A stretch of 64,000 nt of DNA, from assembly GCF_021044685.1 (NCBI RefSeq), contig NZ_CP088014.1, positions 3,210,001 through 3,274,000 of the forward strand, given 5' to 3'. Shown one piece after another: positions 57,498-64,000 of this stretch. Under the pieces are notes generated by a model, which saw only the letters and a list, made by a program, of their open reading frames with translations, made no database searches and was not told the DNA's origin. Every line of letters starts with the position of its first letter. Position 1 is the stretch's first letter. The position numbers and the translations under genes were made by a program. The stretch comes from Bradyrhizobium daqingense (GTDB taxonomy: Bacteria; Pseudomonadota; Alphaproteobacteria; Rhizobiales; Xanthobacteraceae).

Positions 57498-58832
57498 ATG
57501 ACCCAGCGTTTCGACGTGATCCTCAAAGGCGGCACGGTGGTCAACCAGGACGGCGAGGGTGTTCGCGATATCGGCATCAGCAATGGTCGCATTGCCGAGC
57601 TGGGTCCGCTGTCGCAAGGCTCAGCTGCCGAGGTGATCGACTGCAAGGGCCTGCACATCCTGCCTGGCGTGATGGACACGCAGGTGCATTTCCGCGAGCC
57701 CGGGCTGGAGCAGAAGGAAGACCTCGAGACCGGCTCGCGCAGCGCCGTCATGGGCGGCGTCACCGCCGTGTTCGAGATGCCGAACACCTCTCCGCTCACA
57801 GTGACCGAAGCCACCTTCACCGACAAGGTCAAGCGTGCCCATCACCGCATGCATTGCGATTTCGCCTTCTTCATCGGCGGCACCCGCGAGAACGTGCAGG
57901 ATCTGCCGGTGCTGGAGCGTGCGCCGGGCTGCGCCGGAGTCAAGGTGTTCATCGGCTCATCCACCGGCGCGCTGCTGGTGGAGGACGACGAAAGCCTGCG
58001 CCGCATCTTCCAGGTGATCCGCCGCCGCGCCGCGTTCCATGCCGAGGACGAGTACCGCCTCAACGATCGCAAATCGCTGCGGATCGAGGGCGACGCGCGC
58101 TCGCATCCGGTCTGGCGCGACGAGACCGCGGCGCTGATGGCGACGCAGCGCCTCGTCAAGCTGGCGCACGAGACCGGCAAGCGCATCCACGTGCTGCACA
58201 TCTCGACCAAGGAAGAGATCGAGTTCCTGCGCGATCACAAGGACGTCGCCTCCTGCGAGGCGACGCCGCATCATCTCACGCTGGTCGCGCCCGAATGCTA
58301 CGAGCGGCTCGGCACGCTGGCGCAGATGAATCCGCCGGTGCGCGGGGCAGATCATCGCGCCGGCATCTGGCGCGGCATCGAGCAGGGCATCATCGACGTG
58401 CTCGGCTCCGACCACGCGCCGCATACGCTGGAAGAGAAGTCGAAGACCTATCCGGCCTCGCCCTCGGGCATGACCGGCGTGCAGACGCTGGTCCCGATCA
58501 TGCTCGATCACGTCAACGCCGGCCGGCTCTCGCTGGCAAGGTTCGTCGATCTCACCAGCGCCGGACCCGCGCGTCTCTACAACATGGCCTGCAAGGGCCG
58601 CATCGCCGCCGGCTACGACGCCGACTTCACCATCGTTGACCTCAAGCGCAGTGAGACCATCACCAACAAATGGGTGGCGTCCAAGGCCGGCTGGACGCCC
58701 TATGACGGGTTGCGCGTCACGGGTTGGCCCGTCGGTACCTTCATCCGCGGCCGCCGCGTGATGTGGCAGGGCGAGCTGGTGACGCCTTCGCAAGGCGAGC
58801 CGGTGCGGTTTCTGGAGACGTTGAAGCAGTAG
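57498..58832 (+). CDS. pyrC: dihydroorotase (type I)
   Basis: 444 aa amidohydrolase. Metal-binding DTQVHFREPG at about residues 60-69 (His in the HxH-equivalent VHF), a Lys-bearing KVFIGSSTG, and GSDHAPHT near 309-316. It closes carbamoyl-aspartate to dihydroorotate in pyrimidine synthesis. The class I (PyrC-like) pattern with Glu/Asp ligands is fitting; the aspartate transcarbamoylase is not nearby. Other amidohydrolases (hydantoinase-like) share this fold, but the REPG motif favours dihydroorotase. Confidence 0.9.
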   Translation: MTQRFDVILKGGTVVNQDGEGVRDIGISNGRIAELGPLSQGSAAEVIDCKGLHILPGVMDTQVHFREPGLEQKEDLETGSRSAVMGGVTAVFEMPNTSPLTVTEATFTDKVKRAHHRMHCDFAFFIGGTRENVQDLPVLERAPGCAGVKVFIGSSTGALLVEDDESLRRIFQVIRRRAAFHAEDEYRLNDRKSLRIEGDARSHPVWRDETAALMATQRLVKLAHETGKRIHVLHISTKEEIEFLRDHKDVASCEATPHHLTLVAPECYERLGTLAQMNPPVRGADHRAGIWRGIEQGIIDVLGSDHAPHTLEEKSKTYPASPSGMTGVQTLVPIMLDHVNAGRLSLARFVDLTSAGPARLYNMACKGRIAAGYDADFTIVDLKRSETITNKWVASKAGWTPYDGLRVTGWPVGTFIRGRRVMWQGELVTPSQGEPVRFLETLKQ

Positions 58833-58865
58833 GTTGCGACCATCGGGGGACGATCGCACCATCCC

Positions 58866-58954
58866 CGTCATTGCGAGGAGCCCTTGCGACGAAGCAATCC
58901 AGGCTGCCTCCGCGGAGGGATTTCTGGATTGCTTCGCTGCGCTCGCAATGACGA
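58866..58954. repeat. CATTGCGAG/CTCGCAATG palindromic repeat, copy 6
   Basis: CGTCATTGCGAGGAGCCCTTG ... CTGCGCTCGCAATGACGAG. The left arm is the same long type as at 39201; the right arm is the short CGCTGCGCTCG type, so it is a mixed copy. Confidence 0.85.
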
Positions 58955-58995
58955 GGGGAGAGGTCTAACTTCCTCTCAAACGGGAGCGCCGTCCG

Positions 58996-59865
58996 ATGTC
59001 CCAGCCATCCCCCCTCATCACCACTGAGCAGCTCGCCGCCATCCTCGGCGATCCCAACCTCCGCGTCTACGACTGCACCACCTACAACGAGCCGGTGCCG
59101 CCGGGCAGCGAGGTGCCCTATCGCGCGGTGCCCGGCGACAAGACGTTCGCGGCCGGCCACATCCCGGGCGCCGATTTCCTCGATCTGCAGGGCGAGTTCT
59201 CCGACGCCTCGTCGGAGCAGTTCTTCATGATGCCCGATGTGGCCCAGCTGGAGGCCGCCTTCGGCCGCCACGGCCTCGATGCGGGCAAGACCATCGTGCT
59301 CTACAGCATCGGCAGCATGATGTGGTCGACGCGGTTCTGGTGGATGCTGCGCTCGCTCGGCGTCGATGCGCGCGTGCTCGACGGCGGTTTCGACAAATGG
59401 AAGGAAGAGGGGCGGCCGGTCGAGACCGGCGCGCCCAAGGGCTATCCGGTCACGACCTTCAAGGCCACGCCGCGCGCGGGCTTCTTCGTCGACAAGACCG
59501 CGGTGATGTCGCGGATCGGCGATCCCGCGACCGTCATCGTCAACGCGCTCGGTCCGCAGTTTCATCAGGGTCTCGAGCCGAGCCGCTACGGCCGGCCCGG
59601 CCGCGTTCCCGGCAGCGTCAACGTTCCCGCCGCGACGCTCACCAACGCGGACAAGACGCTGACGACGCTTGCGGATGCCGAAGCGAAATTCGCCGCGGCA
59701 GGCGTCACGCGCGACAAGAGCGTGATCCTCTATTGCGGCGGCGGCATCTCGGCCACGATCGATCTGCTGCTGCTGACCCAGCTCGGCTACGACAGGCTGA
59801 CGCTGTACGACGCATCGATGGGCGAGTGGGCAAGGGATCCAGCGCTGCCGATCGAGACCGACTGA
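58996..59865 (+). CDS. rhodanese/mercaptopyruvate sulfurtransferase
   Basis: 289 aa with two rhodanese domains. The C-terminal active domain has catalytic Cys247 in YCGGGIS. The loop GGGISA differs from both the rhodanese (CRKGVT) and typical MST (CGSGVT) forms, but the CG.G pattern is closer to mercaptopyruvate sulfurtransferases. It transfers sulfur to thiols or cyanide. AGGAGCGCC-like bases precede the ATG. Confidence 0.88.
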   Translation: MSQPSPLITTEQLAAILGDPNLRVYDCTTYNEPVPPGSEVPYRAVPGDKTFAAGHIPGADFLDLQGEFSDASSEQFFMMPDVAQLEAAFGRHGLDAGKTIVLYSIGSMMWSTRFWWMLRSLGVDARVLDGGFDKWKEEGRPVETGAPKGYPVTTFKATPRAGFFVDKTAVMSRIGDPATVIVNALGPQFHQGLEPSRYGRPGRVPGSVNVPAATLTNADKTLTTLADAEAKFAAAGVTRDKSVILYCGGGISATIDLLLLTQLGYDRLTLYDASMGEWARDPALPIETD

Positions 59866-60002
59866 GGCGCGCATTCCCGGCGCCACCGGGAACATGTCCC
59901 GGTCATCGCGAGACTAATGCTTGTCCGCGTTTAATCGCCATCGTGCGATAAACGCGTCAGACTGCGCGACGCTTTTCGCAAAGTCATTCATCCGTCAACT
60001 GG

Positions 60003-60029
60003 CCCCGCCCGCGTGGCGGGGTCATTTTT
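60003..60029 (+). terminator. intrinsic terminator downstream of the sulfurtransferase
   Basis: CCCCGCC (60003-60009) and GGCGGGG (60015-60021) with a CGCGT loop, then TCATTTTT. Confidence 0.75.
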
Positions 60030-60036
60030 CGACGGC

Positions 60037-60303
60037 TCACTGCCTTGCGAGGCTGACCGAGAATTCGCCGTTGCGGATGCGGCCGGGAAAGCCCTCGACG
60101 AATTTCGCCACCGCGTCCTCGCCATAGGTGCCGACCAGTTCGGCAAAGGCGGCGAACAAGCTCGCCTGCGCCAGGCAGTCGCCGTCGACGCCGTCATGGC
60201 GCGCTTCGGCCCAGGCTTCGTTGAGATAGCTCAGTGCGGCCTGCTTCTGCTCGTGATCGGGCAGCGGCGCGCGGGCGGGGGCGTAGGAAATCGGCTGGCT
60301 CAT
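60037..60303 (-). CDS. 88-aa conserved protein, function unknown
   Basis: 88 aa, mostly helical: EQKQAALSYLNEAWAEARHDGVDGDCLAQASLFAAFAELVGTYGEDAVAKFVEGFPGRIRNGEFSV. No Cys pairs, no membrane segment. Probably a soluble helical protein; similar ORFs are known to me in rhizobial genomes, but I cannot name a domain. A CtrA-like box lies about 90 bases upstream. Confidence 0.72.
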   Translation of the reverse strand: MSQPISYAPARAPLPDHEQKQAALSYLNEAWAEARHDGVDGDCLAQASLFAAFAELVGTYGEDAVAKFVEGFPGRIRNGEFSVSLARQ

Positions 60304-60390
60304 GAAACTCGGTCAGGGCTGGGGCGCGATCCACGGCGATGCGCTGTGCGAGAGGTGTAGCACGGGCGTTAACGGCCGCTAGGCCACATC

Positions 60391-60406
60391 TTTAAGAAAG
60401 GTTAAC
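60391..60406. promoter_or_regulatory. CtrA-like box upstream of the 88-aa gene
   Basis: TTTA, seven bases, TTAAC: one mismatch to TTAA-N7-TTAAC. It lies 88-103 bases upstream of the start at 60303, roughly the same distance as the box at ccrM. Weak by itself. Confidence 0.3.
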
Positions 60407-60514
60407 GGCTGTGAACAAAGTCGATGACAGAGTTCCAGCCGCACGCGCCAAGCCCAACCCTTATGGTGAGGAGCGTGCGAAGCACGCGTCTGCCCGCGGC
60501 CGGAAGAGATGAGC

Positions 60515-60892
60515 TCAGTTCGCATAGCGCGCCGTCAAATCCCGCGAGATCTTCGAGCCTTCCTCGATATAGCGGCGGATCGCCACCGTCGCCGCCGGCG
60601 TGCAGCTCCGGTAGGTCTGCTGAAAGCCGTTATAGCCGCGGTTGAAGCCCGCGATCATGCGGGTGCGGCGTTCGCCCGAGGGTGTTTCGGCATCGATCAG
60701 CGCCTGCATCTCGTTGCGCCACTTGTTTCCCTCGTTGGACCCGCAGATGCCGCGCAGATAGTGCAGGCCGCCCAGGATCTCGGCCAGCCGCTGCAGGTCG
60801 CCGTCAAACGGCGCCGCCACGCCCTGGGCCCGGGCGGGCACGCAGGCGCAGGCGAGAATCAGGGCAAAAATGGCCGGAAATCGCGTGGACAT
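60515..60892 (-). CDS. TIGR02301 family exported protein
   Basis: 125 aa. Signal peptide MSTRFPAIFALILACACVPARAQ, then a helical domain with LAEILGGLHYLRGICGSNEGNKWRNEMQALIDAE and YRSCTPAATVAIRRYIEEGSKI, which matches TIGR02301 (alphaproteobacterial hypothetical). Two Cys (ICGSNEG, RSCTP) may form a disulfide. ATG 60892 selected for the signal peptide. It is the last gene of the unit starting at 61876. Confidence 0.85.
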   Translation of the reverse strand: MSTRFPAIFALILACACVPARAQGVAAPFDGDLQRLAEILGGLHYLRGICGSNEGNKWRNEMQALIDAETPSGERRTRMIAGFNRGYNGFQQTYRSCTPAATVAIRRYIEEGSKISRDLTARYAN

Positions 60893-60937
60893 CGGCGGCT
60901 GTATGCCCCCTCGGGGCGGTGGAAGCAAGGCGGGGCG

Positions 60938-61372
60938 TCAGGGCCCGATCAGGCGTGCGGCCGACTGGATCACCTCTTCCAGCCCCCCGGTCAGCTTAAG
61001 GTCGCCGAGGCCCGCCAGGGCATCCGGGGCGATCCAGCGGTAGTCGTCGAGCTCGTCGTTCAGAGCCGGCTCCTTGGCCACCCAGCGCGCGGCAAAGGAC
61101 ATGATCAGATAATGGCCGGCGCCGGCCGACGCCGGCAGTACCTCGCGCCAGCCGGCAAGGCCGACGATGTCGATGGCAAGCCCGGTTTCCTCGTCCACTT
61201 CACGCAGCAGGGCCTGGTGCAGCGATTCGCCGAACTCGACCCGGCCTCCGGGCAGCGAATAGAACCCTTTGGCGGGCGAGCGGGCGCGGCGGGTCAGCAG
61301 CACCTTGTCGTCTCGGAAAATCGCGGCGCTGACGGCGATCTGCGGATGGGTGGGCTGGGCTGCCGGCACCAC
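60938..61372 (-). CDS. Nudix hydrolase
   Basis: 144 aa. Intact Nudix box GGRVEFGESLHQALLREVDE then ETGL (residues 42-65) with all catalytic residues (Glu49, Arg57-Glu58, Glu61-Glu62). Likely a nucleoside-diphosphate or ADP-ribose-type hydrolase; the substrate is not predictable. Starts with GTG at 61372, 3 bases after the upstream gene stop, so translational coupling is likely. Confidence 0.9.
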   Translation of the reverse strand: MVPAAQPTHPQIAVSAAIFRDDKVLLTRRARSPAKGFYSLPGGRVEFGESLHQALLREVDEETGLAIDIVGLAGWREVLPASAGAGHYLIMSFAARWVAKEPALNDELDDYRWIAPDALAGLGDLKLTGGLEEVIQSAARLIGP

Positions 61373-61375
61373 GGC

Positions 61376-61876
61376 TCAGTTCGCCATGATGGTGTCGATG
61401 TCGGCTTCCGCGCCGCCATTGATGATGCCGCCGCAGGCCGCGATCAGCGGCTTGACCCAGGCCGTCGCCTGCTCGGCGAGCCGCACGCGCGTCGTGTCCT
61501 TCTCGACCTCGCGCATGGCCGAGCCGACCGCTGATAGAATCGAGGTCATGGTGTCGGTGATGTGGTCGAACTGGGCGCGCACGCTGGGATCGGCTTTCTC
61601 ATAGGCCTCGATGGCGAGATCCCTCGCCTTGAAATTCGACGCCGTGAAATGCTCGGCATAGGAGAGCGGCGACCAGGTCAAGAAGTCTTCCGCGCATTCC
61701 GGCATGTCGGGGACCATTTCCAGCAGCATCACCGCTTCATTGAAATGGTTGAGATAGTCGGTGGCAAGCCCGGTCCGCGGGTTGATGTTGGCGACGCGCA
61801 GCCGTTCGGCCCAGGCGGCGGCCTCGGGGCCCGTCTGTACATGCGTCCGCGCGGGTTGGGAGGCCATTGAGCTCAT
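61376..61876 (-). CDS. conserved alphaproteobacterial protein, function unknown
   Basis: 166 aa, alpha-helical and soluble. DYLNHFNEAVMLLEMVPDMPECAEDFLTWSPLSYAEHF and the helical RVRLAEQATAWVKPLI are compact and conserved-looking. No cofactor motif. The coding frame is clean with a stop just before the Nudix gene. First gene of a three-gene unit (hypothetical, Nudix, TIGR02301). Confidence 0.78.
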   Translation of the reverse strand: MSSMASQPARTHVQTGPEAAAWAERLRVANINPRTGLATDYLNHFNEAVMLLEMVPDMPECAEDFLTWSPLSYAEHFTASNFKARDLAIEAYEKADPSVRAQFDHITDTMTSILSAVGSAMREVEKDTTRVRLAEQATAWVKPLIAACGGIINGGAEADIDTIMAN

Positions 61877-61923
61877 CGGCCGCAGTGTTAACGTTCGGGG
61901 TTAAAAGGACCTGAACGGACCCT

Positions 61924-61947
61924 ATATAGACGGCCTGATATAGACGG
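61924..61947 (+). promoter_or_regulatory. tandem ATATAGACGG elements upstream of SRAP
   Basis: ATATAGACGG occurs at 61924-61933 and 61938-61947, 14 bases apart. They lie just before the ATG at 61954 and look like duplicated -10-type sequences. Confidence 0.35.
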
Positions 61948-61953
61948 TTTGGG

Positions 61954-62718
61954 ATGTGTGGACGCTTCGTCATAACTTCGGCCCCCGCGGCTTTGCGGCA
62001 ACTGTTCGGCTATGTCGAGCAGCCGAATTTCCCGCCTCGGTACAATGTCGCCCCGACACAACCGATTCCCGTCGTGCTGGTCGAGAACGGCGCGCGGCAT
62101 TTCCGCCTGATGCGATGGGGCCTGTTGCCGACCTGGGTCAAGGATCCCCGCGGGTTCACGCTCCTCATCAACGCCCGCTCCGAGACGATTCTCGAGAAGC
62201 CCGCCTTCAAAAAGGCGATCCGGCGGCGGCGCGGCCTGATCCCCGCGGACGGCTATTACGAATGGAAGACGGAGGGCGGCCGCAAGCAGCCGTTCTTCAT
62301 CCACCGCGCCGACGGCGAGCCGCTCGGTTTCGCTGCGGTGTTCGAGACCTGGATGGGGCCGAACGGCGAAGAGCTCGACACGGTTGCGATCGTCACGGCG
62401 GCGGCGGGCGAGGATCTCGCCGCGCTGCATGACCGCGTTCCCGTCACCATCAGCCCGCGCGATTTCGAGCGCTGGCTCGACATCCGCGGCGACGAGGTCG
62501 ATGCGATCCTGCCGCTGCTGACCGCCCCGCGCATCGGCGAGTTCGCCTGGCACCCTGTCTCCACCCGCGTCAACCGCGTAGCCAACGACGACGAGCAGCT
62601 GGCGTTGCCGATCAGCGCCGAGGAGATGGAGGCGGAGGCCGTGGCGGTCAAGCCGAAGAAGGTGGTGCGGAAGGTTACTGCGAGTTCGGCGGATGACGGG
62701 CAGGGGTCGTTGTTTTAG
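61954..62718 (+). CDS. SOS response-associated peptidase / abasic-site protein (SRAP)
   Basis: 254 aa. MCGRF gives the catalytic Cys2, which forms a thiazolidine link to abasic sites in single-stranded DNA after Met removal. NARSET and LHDRVPVTI are the other family blocks. A basic C-terminal tail (KPKKVVRKVTA) follows the domain. No LexA box is seen in its promoter. Confidence 0.93.
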   Translation: MCGRFVITSAPAALRQLFGYVEQPNFPPRYNVAPTQPIPVVLVENGARHFRLMRWGLLPTWVKDPRGFTLLINARSETILEKPAFKKAIRRRRGLIPADGYYEWKTEGGRKQPFFIHRADGEPLGFAAVFETWMGPNGEELDTVAIVTAAAGEDLAALHDRVPVTISPRDFERWLDIRGDEVDAILPLLTAPRIGEFAWHPVSTRVNRVANDDEQLALPISAEEMEAEAVAVKPKKVVRKVTASSADDGQGSLF

Positions 62719-62756
62719 GCGATTGTCTTAGTCGAGCTGGCGCCATTTACTCCGCT

Positions 62757-62793
62757 GTCGTCCCGGACAAGCGAAGCGCGATCCGGGACGACG
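62757..62793. repeat. GTCGTCCCGGA palindrome between convergent genes
   Basis: GTCGTCCCGGA ... TCCGGGACGAC (11-bp arms, 15-base loop), in the 85-base gap between the SRAP and CoA-transferase genes. Resembles the outer ends of the repeat at 43816. Confidence 0.7.
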
Positions 62794-62802
62794 AATAGAG
62801 AC

Positions 62803-63996
62803 CTACACAATCTCCTTCGCCCTCAGCTCCGCAATCGCCGCCGCATCGAATCCCAGCTCGCCCAGCACCGCATCCGTATCCGCCCCCAGCTCCGGCGCCA
62901 TGCGGTCCAGTCTGCCGCCGCCATGCGCGAGCTTGAAGCTGCTGCCGGCAAAGCGCAGCCGGCCGTACGGTGTGTCGAGCTCCTGGATCGCACCTCGCGC
63001 GGCGACCTGCGGATGGTCGATCACCTCCTCGACCTTCCAGATGCTGGCGCAGGGCGCGCCGGCGTCTTCCAGGATCGTCTCCCATTCGCGCGCCGGCTTT
63101 GCCGCAAGCGCCTCCTCGATGATGGCGCGCAGAGCCGGTTCGTTCTCGTTGCGGGAGAACCAGTCGGCGAAACGCGGATCGGTTAGCGTGTCCTCGCGGC
63201 CGAGCGCCGACATCAGCGCGCGGTACTGCTTCTCGTTGTTGACGGCGAGCAGGATGTGGCCGTCGCCGCACTTGAACAAATTCGCCGTGGTCCTGCGGCT
63301 CACCGCCTGGTTGCCTGACAATTGCTGGCGATGGCCGGCGACCGACCAATCCGCGATCTGGCCCGAAAGGAACGCCAGCGTCGCCTCCAGCATGGAGACG
63401 TCGATCAGCTGGCCCTTGCCGGTGCGGTCGCGCTGATACAGCGCGCTCGACACGCCGAAGGCAGCCGTTGCGCCCGACAGCACGTCGCAGACCGCAAAGC
63501 CGGCGCGCGTCGGCCCAGTCTCGGGATGGCCGGTGATTGCCATGATGCCCGACAGCGCCTGCATCTTGCCGTCATAGCCGGGCCGCAAGCGATCGGGACC
63601 GGTTTGGCCGAAGCCGGAGACCGCGCAATAGATCAGCTTCGGATTGATCGCCGAGAGCGCCTCATAGCCGATGCCGAGCTTGTCCATCACGCCCGGGCGG
63701 AAATTCTCCATGACGACGTCGACCTGCGCCGCGAGCTTCTTCACGATCGCGATGGCTTCCGGCTTCTGCAAATCCAGTGTCAGGCTGCGCTTGTTGCCGT
63801 TGACGGCCTGGAACGCGGGCGCCAGGCCGCGCTCTGCCCATTCGCGTGACAGCGGCGTGCGGCGCATGTCCTCGCCCTCGCGCCGCTCGACCTTCATGAC
63901 GTCGGCTCCCAGCAGCGCGAGCTGGTAGCTCGCATAGGGGCCGGCCAGCACTTGCGTGAAGTCCAGGATCTTCACGCCCTCGAACGGTCGCGTCAC
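62803..63996 (-). CDS. family III (CaiB/BaiF) CoA-transferase
   Basis: 397 aa. Starts TRPFEGVKILDFTQVLAGPYAS, and the catalytic Asp is Asp171 in VCDVLSGATA. Family III enzymes form a mixed anhydride with the donor CoA-ester acid and move CoA to oxalate, carnitine, arylpropionates and others; substrate not predictable. Start GTG 63996 is near the window end; an upstream start outside cannot be excluded, but the N-terminal LDFTQ block is the normal beginning. Confidence 0.9.
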   Translation of the reverse strand: MTRPFEGVKILDFTQVLAGPYASYQLALLGADVMKVERREGEDMRRTPLSREWAERGLAPAFQAVNGNKRSLTLDLQKPEAIAIVKKLAAQVDVVMENFRPGVMDKLGIGYEALSAINPKLIYCAVSGFGQTGPDRLRPGYDGKMQALSGIMAITGHPETGPTRAGFAVCDVLSGATAAFGVSSALYQRDRTGKGQLIDVSMLEATLAFLSGQIADWSVAGHRQQLSGNQAVSRRTTANLFKCGDGHILLAVNNEKQYRALMSALGREDTLTDPRFADWFSRNENEPALRAIIEEALAAKPAREWETILEDAGAPCASIWKVEEVIDHPQVAARGAIQELDTPYGRLRFAGSSFKLAHGGGRLDRMAPELGADTDAVLGELGFDAAAIAELRAKEIV

Positions 63997-64000
63997 GTCG

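Noticed and set aside
60509-61534. 341-codon plus-strand frame over TIGR02301 and Nudix genes
   Set aside because: Covers two minus-strand genes with clear signal peptide and Nudix box; shadow.

Overview
The window reads as core chromosome of a high-GC alphaproteobacterium. Codon use, GANTC methylation by CcrM, an alphaproteobacterial-type LexA box, the NAD-pathway regulator, and many short palindromic repeats of the kind common in Bradyrhizobium all point to Bradyrhizobium or a close Nitrobacteraceae relative. This is an inference, since no rRNA or species marker is present. I see no rRNA, tRNA, CRISPR, integrase, transposase or phage gene. About 58 protein-coding genes fill almost all of the sequence on both strands.

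Layout. 1-4145: end of an HWE histidine kinase fused to a receiver domain, a chemoreceptor, a glutathione transferase and a small membrane protein. 4264-10389: the cell-cycle methyltransferase ccrM with a GANTC-rich start region, a zinc metallopeptidase, moaB, a MarR-GNAT fusion with its own palindromic operator, a short glycosyltransferase and a DUF155/RMND1-like protein. 10665-14280: a phosphoketolase/acetate kinase pair in which the phosphoketolase has an in-frame TAG. 14452-19652: a radical SAM protein behind a perfect SOS box, a VOC protein, rnhB, a membrane glycosyltransferase-like protein and a family-4-type uracil-DNA glycosylase missing two iron-sulfur ligands. 19797-31811: ETF-ubiquinone oxidoreductase, a TPR lipoprotein-like exported protein, ispE, hydrolase/LysE, an HxlR-KAS operon with a perfect operator, a polyprenyl diphosphate synthase, DUF2007-TrmN6 and an S49 peptidase. 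32008-41167: glyQS, pyruvate phosphate dikinase with a histone-like tail, and a SleB-type wall hydrolase. 41298-46680: nadABC with two operators and a divergent MFS transporter. 46723-64000: an AcuI-like reductase, a second chemoreceptor, a giant DUF2339 membrane protein, an NrtR/NadQ-type NAD regulator, a ygfZ-tag-HD operon, dihydroorotase, sulfurtransferase, a Nudix operon, a SRAP protein and a family III CoA-transferase.

How the parts connect. The clearest functional link is between the nadABC operators (45113-45209) and the Nudix-related winged-helix regulator at 53497-54465, which probably binds them. Two loci look DNA-damage related (SOS-boxed radical SAM gene, SRAP), together with tag and the uracil glycosylase. 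ccrM carries signs of CtrA and methylation-dependent control. The phosphoketolase branch (xylulose-5-P or fructose-6-P to acetyl-P to acetate) is probably dead unless the stop codon is a sequence error.

I did not find a large undescribed system. The best leads are the nonsense codon in xfp, the NAD regulon pair, the SOS-boxed radical SAM gene, the ccrM control region, and several families of dispersed palindromic repeats that occupy a large share of the longer intergenic gaps.
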